A program made the translations under genes and the position numbers. Of a DNA stretch of 64,000 nt, positions 9,653-19,167 are shown in pieces (within the stretch, counting starts at the first letter, position 1; every line of letters begins with the position of its first letter). Source of the DNA: Azonexus fungiphilus (GTDB taxonomy: Bacteria > Pseudomonadota > Gammaproteobacteria > Burkholderiales > Rhodocyclaceae). The stretch lies in the NCBI RefSeq assembly GCF_003634965.1, contig NZ_RBXP01000011.1, positions 248,001-312,000 of the forward strand. Direction: 5' to 3'. The notes beneath the pieces are model-generated. The model made no database searches. It was given only the letters and a program-made list of their open reading frames with translations, and was not told the DNA's origin.

Positions 9653-12210
9653 TGGAGATCGATGTCGCGGCGTTGCGCGCCGGCGTCAAGGCCCGGCAGG
9701 CGGCCCTGCAGGCCCGCTATCTCGACAACAACGACGCCGAGGCCCTGCTGCGCCAGCGCAGCGACGACGTCGACGAAACGCTGCGCCAGCTCTGGAACGC
9801 CTTCGACTTCCCCGCCTCGATGACGCTCGCCGCCGTCGGCGGCTACGGGCGCGGCGAACTCTACCCAGCCTCCGACATCGACCTGCTGATCCTGCTGCCG
9901 CAGGAAGCCAGCGCCACCACCACCGCCAAGCTCGAGCGCCTGGTCAGCTGCTTCTGGGACATCGGCCTGGAAATCGGCCACAGCGTGCGCACCATCCAGG
10001 AATGCCTGAACGAGGCGGCCGGCGACATCACCGTCCAGACCGCGCTGCTCGAGGCCCGCCTGCTGACCGGCAGCGACAAGCTGTTCGCAACCTTCCGCAA
10101 GCGCCTGTTCGGCAACCTCGACCCGCTCGGCTTTTTCGAAGCCAAGCGGCTCGAACAACAAGACCGCTACCTGCGCTACAACGAGACCCCCTACAGCCTC
10201 GAACCGAACATCAAGGAATCGCCGGGCGGCCTGCGCGACCTCCAGGTCGTCTTCTGGATCGCCAAGGCGGCCGGCTACGGCGCCACCTGGGAAGAACTCG
10301 GCAGCGCCGGGATCATGTCGCAGGAAGGCGTCGCCTTCGGCAAGCAGTTCGAGGACTACCTGCGTCATCTGCGCATCCGCCTGCACTTCCTTGCCGGCCG
10401 CCGTGAAGACCGCCTGCTGTTCGACTACCAGAGCAACCTGGCGACGCGCTACGGCTATGCCGACAATGAATCGAAGCGTGCCTCCGAGCAACTGATGCAG
10501 GCTTATTACCGCAACGCCAAGGGACTGACGCTGCTCAACACGATCGTGCTGCAGAACCTCGGCGCCGCCCTGGCGCCGGAGAGCCTGCAATGCCCGCAGG
10601 ACTACGACGGCAACTTCCAGATCGTCGGCAACCTGCTCGACGTGCGCGACGAAACCCTGTTCGAGCGCCAGCCGGCGATGATCTTCGATGCCTTCCTGAT
10701 CATGCAGGAAAACAGCGAGCTGCAGGGCATGACGGCCACCACGCTGCGCGCACTGTGGCTGGCCGGCGAACGCATCGACGACAGCTTCCGCGCCGACCCG
10801 GCCAACCGTGCCGCCTTCCTGCGCCTGCTGCAAAGCGAGCGCGGCATCGTGCACGAATTCCGGCGCATGAACCAGCTCGACATCCTCGGCGCCTACCTGC
10901 CCAATTTCGGGCGCATCGTCGGCCAGATGCAGCACGACCTCTTTCATGTGTACACCGTCGACCAGCACATCCTGCAGGTCGTGCGCAACCTGCGCCGGTT
11001 CACGATGAGCGAGTTCGCCCACGAATACCCGCTCTGCTCGCGCATCATCAACGAGTTCGATTCGCCCTGGCTGCTCTACGTCGCCGCCCTCTTCCACGAC
11101 ATCGCCAAGGGCCGCGGCGGCGACCACTCGGAAAAGGGCACCGTCGACGCCCGCGATTTTTGCCAGAATCACGGGTTGACCGTGGACGATACCGAACTGG
11201 TCGTCTGGCTGGTCCGCCAGCACCTGGTCATGGCCCAGATCGCCCAGAAGGAAGATCTCAGCGACCCGGCCGTGATCGCCAGGTTCGCCGCACTGGTCGG
11301 CGACGTCCGCCACCTGCAGGCGCTCTACCTGCTGACCCACGCCGACATCCGCGGCACCAGCCCGAAGGTCTGGAACCAGTGGAAAGGCAAGCTGCTCGCC
11401 GACCTCTACCAGCAGACCCTGTACCACCTGACGCGCGACGAATCGCCGGTCGCTCACGGCATCATCGCCGAACGCCAGGCCGAAGCAATGCGCCTGCTGC
11501 GCTTTTTCGCACTCTCCGACACCGTCCATGAGCGCCTGTGGAAGCAACTCGACACGGTCTACTTCCTGCGCCACTCGGCCGAGGAAATCGCCTGGCACAC
11601 GCGCTCGCTGCACTACCGCATCTACAACAACCAGCCGGTCGTCCGCGCGCGCCTGTGGCAGGAAGGCGTCGGCCTGCAGGTGATGGTGTACACCCGGGAC
11701 CAGCACGACCTCTTCGCCCGGCTGGTCGGCTTCTTCGCCCGCGCCGGCTACAGCATCGTCGATGCCAAGATCCACACGACGGCGCACGGCTACGCCCTCG
11801 ACAGCTTCATCCTGCTCGACGTCGAGAAGCGCGAACACAGCCGCGAGATGCTCGCCTACATCGAACACGAACTGGAAGACCGGTTGAATCGCCAGGCACC
11901 GCCAGAAGCTCCGTCGGCTGGCCGCCTGTCGCGCCAGGTCAGGCATTTCCCGATCAAACCCGAGGTCAGCATCCGCGGCGACGAGAAAGGCACCCATTTC
12001 GTCCTCTCGCTGATCGCCGCCGACCGCCCCGGCCTGCTCTACACGGTCGCCCGCACGCTCGCCGAACACGGCGCCGAACTGCACACGGCGAAGATCGCGA
12101 CACTCGGCGAGCGCGCCGAAGACGTCTTCCTGATCAGCGGCGGCGATCTGCGCGACACCAACCAGCGGATCCGCCTCGAGACCGACCTGATGGAGCGCCT
12201 GAAGGTCTGA
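9652..12210 (+). CDS. glnD: Bifunctional uridylyltransferase/uridylyl-removing enzyme GlnD
   Basis: An 852-residue nitrogen sensor that uridylylates PII proteins when glutamine is low and removes UMP when it is high. The nucleotidyltransferase motif [17 protein letters not shown] begins near residue 62. The HD domain ([19 protein letters not shown]) is near residue 479. Two C-terminal ACT domains begin near 676 and 784 and would bind glutamine. The start was placed at the ATG overlapping the map stop. A full-length GlnD fits a diazotroph, agreeing with cowN at the other end of the window. Confidence 0.97.
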   Translation: MEIDVAALRAGVKARQAALQARYLDNNDAEALLRQRSDDVDETLRQLWNAFDFPASMTLAAVGGYGRGELYPASDIDLLILLPQEASATTTAKLERLVSCFWDIGLEIGHSVRTIQECLNEAAGDITVQTALLEARLLTGSDKLFATFRKRLFGNLDPLGFFEAKRLEQQDRYLRYNETPYSLEPNIKESPGGLRDLQVVFWIAKAAGYGATWEELGSAGIMSQEGVAFGKQFEDYLRHLRIRLHFLAGRREDRLLFDYQSNLATRYGYADNESKRASEQLMQAYYRNAKGLTLLNTIVLQNLGAALAPESLQCPQDYDGNFQIVGNLLDVRDETLFERQPAMIFDAFLIMQENSELQGMTATTLRALWLAGERIDDSFRADPANRAAFLRLLQSERGIVHEFRRMNQLDILGAYLPNFGRIVGQMQHDLFHVYTVDQHILQVVRNLRRFTMSEFAHEYPLCSRIINEFDSPWLLYVAALFHDIAKGRGGDHSEKGTVDARDFCQNHGLTVDDTELVVWLVRQHLVMAQIAQKEDLSDPAVIARFAALVGDVRHLQALYLLTHADIRGTSPKVWNQWKGKLLADLYQQTLYHLTRDESPVAHGIIAERQAEAMRLLRFFALSDTVHERLWKQLDTVYFLRHSAEEIAWHTRSLHYRIYNNQPVVRARLWQEGVGLQVMVYTRDQHDLFARLVGFFARAGYSIVDAKIHTTAHGYALDSFILLDVEKREHSREMLAYIEHELEDRLNRQAPPEAPSAGRLSRQVRHFPIKPEVSIRGDEKGTHFVLSLIAADRPGLLYTVARTLAEHGAELHTAKIATLGERAEDVFLISGGDLRDTNQRIRLETDLMERLKV

Positions 12211-12242
12211 GCGACAATTGCGCAAAAAAGTCGAAAAGCCTG

Positions 12243-12271
12243 TAGACAGGCTCCACAGAAGGACTTACAAT
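12243..12271 (+). promoter_or_regulatory. Promoter of tRNA-His
   Basis: TAGACA (12243-12248) and TACAAT (12266-12271) are spaced by 17 bp, 18 bp before the tRNA 5' end. Each box differs from consensus at one position. Confidence 0.6.
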
Positions 12272-12288
12272 GCGCGCCTTCCTACAGC

Positions 12289-12365
12289 GGCGGCTGTAGC
12301 TCAGTTGGTAGAGTCCCGGATTGTGATTCCGGTTGTCGTGGGTTCGAGCCCCATCAGTCGCCCCA
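12289..12365 (+). tRNA. tRNA-His (GTG)
   Basis: A 77-nt cloverleaf with the extra G at -1 typical of tRNA-His, a 7-bp acceptor stem (one G-U pair) and a C discriminator. The anticodon loop has GTG flanked by CCGGATT and ATTCCGG. The T-loop is GGTTCGAGCC and the CCA end is encoded. It closely follows the E. coli tRNA-His sequence. Confidence 0.97.
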
Positions 12366-12373
12366 GAATTCGA

Positions 12374-12405
12374 CGCCCGCAGACCAAAAGTCTGCGGGCG
12401 TTTTT
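12374..12405 (+). terminator. Rho-independent terminator after tRNA-His
   Basis: A perfect 11-bp stem (CGCCCGCAGAC and GTCTGCGGGCG) with a 5-nt loop is followed by TTTTTCTTTT. It ends the tRNA transcript before tig. Confidence 0.9.
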
Positions 12406-12455
12406 CTTTTCGGAGCCGTCGACAACGCCGCGCATCGTCGCTGCCGCCGGCACCG

Positions 12456-12464
12456 TGATATGAT
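12456..12464 (+). promoter_or_regulatory. Extended -10 promoter of tig
   Basis: TGATATGAT combines a TGn extension with TATGAT about 42 bp before the trigger-factor start. No convincing -35 is present, which extended -10 promoters can tolerate. Confidence 0.45.
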
Positions 12465-12506
12465 TGCCAGCTTTATTTTTCGGCGCCTTAAGCACAAGGA
12501 ATTTTC

Positions 12507-13811
12507 ATGGAAGCAACTACCGCACAAGCCAACGAACTCGAACGTCGCATCGACCTCTCCATCGCCATCGCCGATGTCGAGAAGGAAATGGAGCCGCGCC
12601 TGAAGCGCATGGGCCGCAACATGAAGATGCCGGGCTTCCGTCCGGGCAAGGTGCCTTTCGCCATGGTCAAGCAGCAGTACGGCGACCAGGCGCGTCACGA
12701 AGTCCTCTCCGAGCAGCTCGACCGTGCTTTCGGCGAGGCCGTCACCGCCCAGAAACTGCACGTCGCCGGTTACCCGCGTCTCGAGCCGAAGGCTGGCGAA
12801 AGCACGACGCACATGGAATTCACGGCGATCTTCGAGGTTTATCCGGAATTCGTGCCTGGCGACCTGTCGACCGCCGAAATCGAGCGCCCGACGCTGGAAG
12901 TCGGCGCCGCTGAAATCGAGAAGACCCTCGACATCCTGCGCAAGCAGCGTGTCCGCTACGACAACGCCGAGCGCGGCGCGGCCAAGGAAGACCGTGTCGT
13001 CATCGACTTCACCGGCAAGAAGGACGGCGTCGCCTTCCAGGGCGGCTCGGCCACCGACTACCCCTTCGTCCTCGGCCAGGGCATGATGCTGCCCGACTTC
13101 GAGAACGCCGTCGAAGGCGCCAAGGCTGGCGAAAGCAAGACTTTCGACCTGACCTTCCCGGAGGACTACCATGCCAAGGATCTGGCCGGCCAGACCGTCC
13201 AGTTCGAAATCACCGTCAAGCAGGTCCAGGCCCCGCGCCTGCCGGAAGTTGACGCCGATTTCGCGAAGATGATGGGCGTTGCCGATGGCGACGTTGCCAA
13301 GATGCGCGCCGAGATCGAAGCCAATCTGAAGCGCGAGGTCAAGCGCCGCATCGAGGCCAAGCTCAAGGACCAGGTCATGGAAGCCCTGCTCAAGGCCAAC
13401 CCGATCGCCATCCCGTCCTCGCTGGTCGACATGGAAATCCAGCGCCTGATGCAGGCCGCCCGCCAGGACATGGAGCAGCGTGGCATGAAGGTCAAGGACA
13501 TGCCGCTGCAGCCGGAATGGTTCGCCGACCAGGCGAAGCGCCGCGTGACCCTTGGCCTGATCCTTGCTGAAGTGGTCAAGACGGAAAGCCTCCAGGCCAA
13601 GCCGGAGCAGGTCCGCGCCATGGTTGAGGACATGGCCGCCAGCTACGAGCAGCCGGAAGAAGTGATCCGCTGGTACTACGCCCAACCGCAGCGCCTGAGC
13701 GATGTCGAGGGCGTTGCCATCGAGAACAACGTCGTCGAATGGGTGCTCGGCAAGGCCAAGGTCAGCGAAAAGGCCGTGGCTTTCGACGAGCTGATGAACC
13801 AGGGCCAGTAA
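12507..13811 (+). CDS. tig: Trigger factor, ribosome-associated chaperone and peptidyl-prolyl isomerase
   Basis: A 434-residue chaperone docking at L23 on the ribosome exit tunnel. The N-terminal ribosome-binding signature around GRNMKMPGFRPGKVPFAMV (residues 38-56) is present. An FKBP-type PPIase domain follows near residues 160-245 (EDRVVIDFTGKKDG), then a helical C-terminal chaperone domain. Length matches the family. It heads the common tig-clpP-clpX-lon order, coupling folding of new chains with ATP-dependent proteolysis. Confidence 0.97.
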   Translation: MEATTAQANELERRIDLSIAIADVEKEMEPRLKRMGRNMKMPGFRPGKVPFAMVKQQYGDQARHEVLSEQLDRAFGEAVTAQKLHVAGYPRLEPKAGESTTHMEFTAIFEVYPEFVPGDLSTAEIERPTLEVGAAEIEKTLDILRKQRVRYDNAERGAAKEDRVVIDFTGKKDGVAFQGGSATDYPFVLGQGMMLPDFENAVEGAKAGESKTFDLTFPEDYHAKDLAGQTVQFEITVKQVQAPRLPEVDADFAKMMGVADGDVAKMRAEIEANLKREVKRRIEAKLKDQVMEALLKANPIAIPSSLVDMEIQRLMQAARQDMEQRGMKVKDMPLQPEWFADQAKRRVTLGLILAEVVKTESLQAKPEQVRAMVEDMAASYEQPEEVIRWYYAQPQRLSDVEGVAIENNVVEWVLGKAKVSEKAVAFDELMNQGQ

Positions 13812-13847
13812 GCCGGTTCCTCGTCAGGAAAACGACAAGCGTCTTAA

Positions 13848-14498
13848 ATGCAACAACAAAGGGCCAACATGAATATCGACAACGCAAGCAACTGGGATCC
13901 GCAGGCCTTGGGCCTGGTCCCGATGGTGGTGGAACAGAGCGGACGCGGCGAACGCGCGTACGACATCTATTCGCGCCTGTTGAAGGAGCGGGTGATCTTT
14001 CTTGTTGGCCCGGTCAACGATGCCAGCGCCAATCTGGTGGTTGCCCAGTTGCTCTTCCTGGAAGCCGAGAACCCGGACAAGGACATCTATTTCTACATCA
14101 ACTCCCCCGGCGGTTCGGTGACCGCCGGGATGTCGATCTACGACACCATGCAGTTCATCAAGCCGAACGTGTCGACGCTGTGCATCGGCCAGGCCGCCTC
14201 GATGGGCGCCTTCCTGCTCTGCGCCGGCACCAAGGGCAAGCGCTTCGCCCTGCCCAACTCGCGCGTGATGATCCACCAGCCGCTCGGTGGCTTCCAGGGC
14301 CAGGCCTCGGACATCGCCATCCACGCCCGGGAAATCCTGTCGATCAAGGACAAGCTCAACCGGATCATGGCCGAACATACCGGTCAGCCGCTCGAGCGCC
14401 TCGAGAAGGATACCGACCGCGACAATTTCATGTCCTCGACCGAGGCGATGGAATATGGTTTGATTGACAAGGTGCTGACCCGCCGCGACGCGGCTTGA
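13848..14498 (+). CDS. clpP: ATP-dependent Clp protease proteolytic subunit
   Basis: A 216-residue serine peptidase forming the tetradecameric chamber used by ClpX and ClpA. The catalytic Ser is in [10 protein letters not shown], the His in VMIHQPLGG, and the Asp further on. A second ATG at 13869 (MNIDNASN) has a slightly better AAAGGG site and could be the true start, giving 209 residues. A short propeptide is expected to be cleaved. It is followed 14 bp later by clpX. Confidence 0.97.
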   Translation: MQQQRANMNIDNASNWDPQALGLVPMVVEQSGRGERAYDIYSRLLKERVIFLVGPVNDASANLVVAQLLFLEAENPDKDIYFYINSPGGSVTAGMSIYDTMQFIKPNVSTLCIGQAASMGAFLLCAGTKGKRFALPNSRVMIHQPLGGFQGQASDIAIHAREILSIKDKLNRIMAEHTGQPLERLEKDTDRDNFMSSTEAMEYGLIDKVLTRRDAA

Positions 14499-14512
14499 TC
14501 GAGGAGAAACGG

Positions 14513-15775
14513 ATGTCGAAGGACGGCCAGGAAAAACTGCTTTATTGCTCGTTTTGCGGCAAGAGCCAGCACGAAGTCAAGAAACTGATCGCCGGCCCGT
14601 CGGTGTTCATCTGCGACGAGTGCATCGCCCTGTGCAATGACATCGTCCATGACGAGCTGCCCGAGGAATCGGCCAAGGCCGGCCGCTCCGACCTGCCGAC
14701 GCCGCGCGAGATCAGCGCCATCCTCGACCAGTACGTGATCGGCCAGGAGGTTGCCAAGCGCATCCTGGCGGTTGCTGTGTACAACCATTACAAGCGCCTG
14801 CGCCACACGTCCAAGAACACCGGTGACGTTGAACTGGCCAAGAGCAACATCCTGCTGATCGGCCCGACCGGTTCCGGCAAGACCCTGCTTGCCCAGACGC
14901 TGGCGCGCATGCTCAACGTCCCCTTCGTGATGGCCGACGCCACCACGCTGACCGAAGCCGGCTATGTCGGCGAGGACGTCGAGAACATCATCCAGAAGCT
15001 GCTGCAGAAATGCGACTACGATGTCGAGAAGGCCCAGCAGGGCATCGTCTACATCGACGAAATCGACAAGATCTCGCGCAAATCCGACAACCCGTCGATC
15101 ACCCGTGACGTCTCCGGTGAAGGCGTGCAGCAGGCCCTGCTCAAGCTGATCGAAGGCACCACCGCCTCGATCCCGCCCCAGGGCGGGCGCAAGCACCCGA
15201 ACCAGGACTTCGTCCAGGTCGACACCACCAACATTCTGTTCATCTGCGGTGGCGCCTTCGCCGGCCTGGAAAAGGTCATCCGCAACCGCTCCGAGCGCGG
15301 CGGCATCGGCTTCGGTGCCGAAGTGAAGAGCAAGGACGACGGCAAGGAAGTCGGCAAGATCCTGCTCGACGTCGAACCCGAAGACCTGATCAAGTTCGGC
15401 CTGATTCCCGAACTGATCGGTCGCCTGCCCGTAGTTGCCACGCTGCAGGAACTCGAGGAAACCGCCCTCGTCCAGATCCTGACCGAACCGAAGAACGCCC
15501 TGGTCAAGCAGTACCAGAAGCTGTTCAACATGGAAGAGGTCGACCTGGAAATCCGTCCGGCCGCCCTTTCCGCGATCGCCAAGAAGGCGCTCGAGCGCAA
15601 GACCGGCGCCCGCGGCCTGCGCTCGATCATGGAACACGCGCTGCTCGACGTGATGTACGAACTCCCCGGCATGGACAATGTCGAAAAGGTCGTCATCGAC
15701 GAGAACATGATCAACGGCGACACCCCGCCGCTGCTGATTTACGCCGACCAGCCCAAGGTCTCCGGCTCGAACTGA
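14513..15775 (+). CDS. clpX: ATP-dependent Clp protease ATP-binding subunit ClpX
   Basis: A 420-residue AAA+ unfoldase. The N-terminal C4 zinc-binding domain shows [10 protein letters not shown] and [10 protein letters not shown]. Walker A is [12 protein letters not shown] and Walker B is [11 protein letters not shown]. The start at 14513 is preferred over an in-frame ATG six codons upstream because GAGGAG lies 7 nt before it. It feeds ssrA-tagged and specific substrates into ClpP, encoded just upstream. Confidence 0.98.
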   Translation: MSKDGQEKLLYCSFCGKSQHEVKKLIAGPSVFICDECIALCNDIVHDELPEESAKAGRSDLPTPREISAILDQYVIGQEVAKRILAVAVYNHYKRLRHTSKNTGDVELAKSNILLIGPTGSGKTLLAQTLARMLNVPFVMADATTLTEAGYVGEDVENIIQKLLQKCDYDVEKAQQGIVYIDEIDKISRKSDNPSITRDVSGEGVQQALLKLIEGTTASIPPQGGRKHPNQDFVQVDTTNILFICGGAFAGLEKVIRNRSERGGIGFGAEVKSKDDGKEVGKILLDVEPEDLIKFGLIPELIGRLPVVATLQELEETALVQILTEPKNALVKQYQKLFNMEEVDLEIRPAALSAIAKKALERKTGARGLRSIMEHALLDVMYELPGMDNVEKVVIDENMINGDTPPLLIYADQPKVSGSN

Positions 15776-15785
15776 GCCGGGGGTT

Positions 15786-15814
15786 CTTGAAATCAGGTTT
15801 CCTGCCCCCACCTA
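15786..15814 (+). promoter_or_regulatory. Sigma-32 (heat-shock) type promoter of lon
   Basis: CTTGAAA (15786-15792), a 13-bp spacer and CCCCACCTA (15806-15814) differ by one base from the heat-shock consensus CTTGAAA-N13-CCCCATnTA. It lies 32 bp before the lon start. Lon is a heat-shock protein in many proteobacteria, so lon probably has its own RpoH-dependent promoter in addition to readthrough from clpX. Confidence 0.72.
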
Positions 15815-15845
15815 GGGGGCTCATACCCATTTCAAAGGCACACTG

Positions 15846-18260
15846 ATGTCGAACCCCAACACGCTCCCGGAAACCCTCGAACTGCCGCTGCTGCCGCTGC
15901 GCGACGTCGTGGTGTTTCCGCACATGGTGATCCCGCTCTTCGTCGGTCGCCCGAAATCGATCAAGGCCCTTGAAATGGCCATGGAGGCCGGCAAGCAGAT
16001 CATGCTGGTGGCGCAGAAGTCGGCCGCCAAGGACGAACCGGAAGCCGAAGACCTCTACCGCATCGGCTGCATGGCCAACATCCTGCAGATGCTCAAGCTG
16101 CCCGACGGTACCGTCAAGGTGCTGGTCGAGGGCACCCAGCGTGCCCGGATCGAATCAATCGACGCGCAATCGGCGGTGTTCATGGCGACCGCCCTGCCGC
16201 TCGACCAGTCCGGCGCCGAAGATCACGAAATCGAGGCGATGCGCCGCGCGGTCGTCGCCCAGTTCGACCAGTTCGTCAAGCTCAACAAGAAGATTCCGCC
16301 GGAAGTCCTGTCGTCGATCACCGGCATCGAGGATGCCGGCCGCCTGGCCGACACCATCGCCGCACATCTGCCGCTCAAAATCGAGCAGAAGCAGGAAGTG
16401 CTCGAGATGGACAATGTCCGCGAACGCATCGACCGCCTGCTCTCCCAACTCGAGGCCGAAATCGACATCCTCCAGGTGGAGAAGCGCATCCGCGGCCGCG
16501 TCAAGCGGCAGATGGAAAAGAGCCAGCGCGAGTACTACCTGAACGAACAGGTCAAGGCGATCCAGAAGGAACTTGGCGAAGGCGAGGAAGGTGCCGACCT
16601 CGAGGAGCTCGACAAGAAGATCGCCGCCGCCGGCATGAGCAAGGAAGCGCTGGCCAAGGCCCAGGGCGAACTCAAGAAGCTGCGCCTGATGTCGCCGATG
16701 TCGGCCGAGGCCACCGTCGTGCGCAATTTCATCGAGACGCTGATCGGCCTGCCCTGGCGCAAGAAGACCCGGATCAGCAAGGACCTGCGCGCCGCCGAGA
16801 AGATCCTCGATACCGACCACTTCGGCCTCGAGAAAGTCAAGGAACGCATCGTCGAATATCTTGCAGTGCAACAGCGCGTGGACAAGGTCAAGGCGCCGAT
16901 CCTCTGTCTGGTCGGCCCCCCGGGTGTCGGCAAGACCTCGCTCGGCCAGTCGATCGCCAAGGCGACCAACCGCAAGTTCGTGCGCATGGCCCTTGGCGGC
17001 GTCCGTGACGAAGCGGAAATCCGCGGCCACCGCCGTACCTACATCGGCTCGATGCCGGGCAAGATCCTGACCAGCCTGACCAAGGTCGGCGTCCGTAACC
17101 CGCTGTTCCTGCTCGACGAAGTCGACAAGCTCGGCCAGGACTTCCGCGGCGACCCGTCGTCGGCGCTGCTCGAAGTACTCGACCCGGAACAGAACAACAC
17201 CTTCCAGGACCATTACGTCGAAGTCGATTTCGACCTCTCCGACGTGATGTTCGTGGCCACCGCCAACACGCTGAACATCCCGGCGCCGCTGCTCGACCGC
17301 ATGGAAGTGATCCGCCTCTCGGGCTACACCGAGGACGAGAAGGTCAATATCGCCATGCGCTACCTGCTGCCCAAGCAGATGAAGAACAACGGCGTCAAGA
17401 AGACCGAACTGGTCGTCGCCGAAAGCGCAATCCGCGACATCGTCCGCTACTACACCCGGGAAGCCGGCGTGCGGGCGCTCGAACGCGAAATTTCGAAGAT
17501 CTGCCGCAAGGTCGTCAAGACGCTGGTACTCAAGTCGCGCGACAGCAAGATCACGGTCAACGCCCGAAATCTCGACAAATACCTAGGCGTGCATCGCTAC
17601 ACCTTCGGCATGGCCGAGAAGGAAAACCAGGTCGGCCAGGTCACCGGCCTGGCCTGGACCGAAGTCGGCGGCGAGTTGCTGACCATCGAGTGCGCCAACA
17701 TGCCGGGCAAGGGCAACATCATCCGCACCGGCTCGCTCGGCGACGTCATGAAGGAATCGGTCGAAGCCGCCCGCTCGGTGGTGCGCGCCCGTGCCCGCCG
17801 CCTCGGCATCAAGGACGAGGTATTCGAGAAGACCGACATCCACATCCACGTTCCGGAAGGCGCCACGCCCAAGGACGGCCCGTCGGCAGGCATTGCCATG
17901 ACCACCGCCCTGGTTTCGTCCTACACCGGCATCCCGGTGCGTTGCGATGTCTGCATGACCGGCGAGATCACGCTGCGTGGCGAGGTACTGGCCATTGGCG
18001 GTCTCAAGGAGAAGTTGCTGGCAGCAGTCCGTGGCGGCCTGAAGACGGCACTGATCCCGGAAGAGAACGTCAAGGATCTGACCGAGATGCCGGAAAACCT
18101 CAAGAACCGCATCGAGATCGTGCCGGTGAAATGGATCGACCAGGTGCTCGAACGCGCGCTCGAGAGCCTGCCGCAGGCGCTTCCCGACGCCGGCGAAACG
18201 GCACCGGAAGTCGCCGCCAAGGCCGACGACGCAGCCAGCAAGACCGTTCTTACTCATTGA
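15846..18260 (+). CDS. lon: ATP-dependent protease Lon
   Basis: An 804-residue LonA-type protease combining substrate recognition, unfolding and proteolysis in one chain. The N-terminal LAN domain starts with [19 protein letters not shown]. Walker [13 protein letters not shown] is near residue 358. The catalytic Ser is in [11 protein letters not shown] near residue 680, with the conserved Lys about 43 residues later. Length and order match E. coli Lon (784). It is followed by hupB, the usual neighbour. Confidence 0.98.
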   Translation: MSNPNTLPETLELPLLPLRDVVVFPHMVIPLFVGRPKSIKALEMAMEAGKQIMLVAQKSAAKDEPEAEDLYRIGCMANILQMLKLPDGTVKVLVEGTQRARIESIDAQSAVFMATALPLDQSGAEDHEIEAMRRAVVAQFDQFVKLNKKIPPEVLSSITGIEDAGRLADTIAAHLPLKIEQKQEVLEMDNVRERIDRLLSQLEAEIDILQVEKRIRGRVKRQMEKSQREYYLNEQVKAIQKELGEGEEGADLEELDKKIAAAGMSKEALAKAQGELKKLRLMSPMSAEATVVRNFIETLIGLPWRKKTRISKDLRAAEKILDTDHFGLEKVKERIVEYLAVQQRVDKVKAPILCLVGPPGVGKTSLGQSIAKATNRKFVRMALGGVRDEAEIRGHRRTYIGSMPGKILTSLTKVGVRNPLFLLDEVDKLGQDFRGDPSSALLEVLDPEQNNTFQDHYVEVDFDLSDVMFVATANTLNIPAPLLDRMEVIRLSGYTEDEKVNIAMRYLLPKQMKNNGVKKTELVVAESAIRDIVRYYTREAGVRALEREISKICRKVVKTLVLKSRDSKITVNARNLDKYLGVHRYTFGMAEKENQVGQVTGLAWTEVGGELLTIECANMPGKGNIIRTGSLGDVMKESVEAARSVVRARARRLGIKDEVFEKTDIHIHVPEGATPKDGPSAGIAMTTALVSSYTGIPVRCDVCMTGEITLRGEVLAIGGLKEKLLAAVRGGLKTALIPEENVKDLTEMPENLKNRIEIVPVKWIDQVLERALESLPQALPDAGETAPEVAAKADDAASKTVLTH

Positions 18261-18342
18261 TTTATAAGGACCGGAAGCCAAGCCCTCGGGCAAGGCCTCC
18301 GGCAGCCCTCTCACGGGGCCCCTGGAATCGGTCAAAATCCGC

Positions 18343-18372
18343 TTGACACAAGGATTTCGGGGGGGATATAAA
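18343..18372 (+). promoter_or_regulatory. Sigma-70 promoter of hupB
   Basis: A perfect TTGACA (18343-18348) and TATAAA (18367-18372) are spaced by 18 bp, 51 bp before the hupB start. This is the strongest consensus promoter in the window, fitting an abundant nucleoid protein. Confidence 0.8.
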
Positions 18373-18423
18373 TCGCCCCTCACAGGATTTTCACCACTCC
18401 AAACCTTCCACTAGGGGATTTAA

Positions 18424-18696
18424 ATGAACAAGACTGAACTGATCGATCAGATGGCCGCCTCCGCCGACATTTCCAAGGCTGCCGCCGGCCGTGCACTGGA
18501 CGCCGCCGTCGAAGCCATCAAGGGCGCCCTGAAGGCTGGCGACAGCGTCAACCTGATCGGTTTCGGCACCTTCTACGTCGGCGAGCGTGCCGCCCGTACC
18601 GGCCGCAATCCGCGCACCGGCAAGACCCTCGAAATCAAGGCCGCCAAGTCGCCGAAGTTCCGCGCCGGCAAGGGCCTCAAGGACGCCGTTAACTGA
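18424..18696 (+). CDS. hupB: DNA-binding protein HU-beta
   Basis: A 90-residue nucleoid protein of the HU/IHF family. It opens [18 protein letters not shown] and carries the DNA-binding arm signature [20 protein letters not shown] with the conserved Arg-Asn-Pro tip. A GGGGA site precedes the start. The lon-hupB pair is conserved; tRNA-Val follows 34 bp after the stop. Confidence 0.97.
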   Translation: MNKTELIDQMAASADISKAAAGRALDAAVEAIKGALKAGDSVNLIGFGTFYVGERAARTGRNPRTGKTLEIKAAKSPKFRAGKGLKDAVN

Positions 18697-18730
18697 TATA
18701 CTCGCGTCCCTCCTGCGCCACGGCGCAGTC

Positions 18731-18806
18731 GGGTGCTTAGCTCAGTTGGTAGAGCGTCGCCCTTACAAGGCGAATGTCGGCGGTTCGACCCCGTCAGCAC
18801 CCACCA
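18731..18806 (+). tRNA. tRNA-Val (TAC)
   Basis: A 76-nt cloverleaf with acceptor GGGTGCT paired to AGCACCC and D-arm TAGCTCAGTTGGTAGAG. The anticodon loop CTTACAA lies between TCGCC and GGCGA. The T-arm is GGTTCGACC, the discriminator A, and the CCA is encoded. No clear separate promoter was found, so it may be read from hupB. Confidence 0.97.
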
Positions 18807-18814
18807 AATTTCGA

Positions 18815-18838
18815 AACCCCGCTCCGGCGGGGTTTTTT
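18815..18838 (+). terminator. Rho-independent terminator after tRNA-Val
   Basis: Stem AACCCCGC and GCGGGGTT with loop TCCG runs straight into six thymines. Confidence 0.88.
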
Positions 18839-18863
18839 ATTTCCCCTATTTTCCCGAAACCCC

Positions 18864-18891
18864 TTGCAATCCCTGGCAAGGCACGTATAAT
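18864..18891 (+). promoter_or_regulatory. Promoter of the tRNA-Arg pair
   Basis: TTGCAA (18864-18869) and a perfect TATAAT (18886-18891) are spaced by 16 bp and end 16 bp before the first tRNA-Arg. A GC-rich segment (GCGCGG) after the -10 resembles the stringent discriminator seen at stable-RNA promoters. Confidence 0.75.
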
Positions 18892-18907
18892 GCGCGGCTC
18901 TGACAGC

Positions 18908-18984
18908 GCGCCCGTAGCTCAGTTGGATAGAGTACTTGGCTACGAACCAAGGGGTCGGGCGTTCGAATCGCTCCGGGCGCGCCA
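18908..18984 (+). tRNA. tRNA-Arg (ACG), copy 1
   Basis: A 77-nt cloverleaf with acceptor GCGCCCG paired to CGGGCGC and anticodon loop CTACGAA in the stem CTTGG/CCAAG. The discriminator is G and the CCA is encoded. The ACG anticodon (A34 becomes inosine) reads CGU, CGC and CGA. It is followed 49 bp later by a nearly identical copy. Confidence 0.97.
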
Positions 18985-19033
18985 TTCAGATAAAGAGGAA
19001 TTTTCGGATTCTTCCGATGTTGCAAGAGACAGC

Positions 19034-19110
19034 GCGCCCGTAGCTCAGTTGGATAGAGTATCTGGCTACGAACCAGAGGGTCGGGCGTTCGAATCGCTCC
19101 GGGCGCGCCA
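19034..19110 (+). tRNA. tRNA-Arg (ACG), copy 2
   Basis: This copy differs from the first only in the anticodon stem, where CTTGG/CCAAG becomes TCTGG/CCAGA. The change is compensatory, so pairing is kept. Both copies are preceded by GACAGC, which points to a local tandem duplication. A strong terminator follows. Confidence 0.97.
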
Positions 19111-19120
19111 GTCGATGCAG

Positions 19121-19148
19121 AAAAAAAGCACCCATCGGGTGCTTTTTT
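19121..19148 (+). terminator. Bidirectional terminator after tRNA-Arg
   Basis: GCACCC and GGGTGC form the stem around ATC, flanked by seven adenines and six thymines. It can end the tRNA transcript on the plus strand and the glrK-qseG-glrR transcript arriving on the minus strand (glrR stop at 19168). Confidence 0.88.
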
Positions 19149-19167
19149 GCTTTCCGGCGGACAAATA

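Noticed and set aside
9595-12225. Minus-strand frame of 876 codons opposite glnD
   Set aside because: glnD is unmistakable on the plus strand; the antisense frame has no recognisable domain.
18703-18725. Hairpin TGCGCC/GGCGCA between hupB and tRNA-Val as a terminator
   Set aside because: The stem has a very short loop and no thymine run follows.
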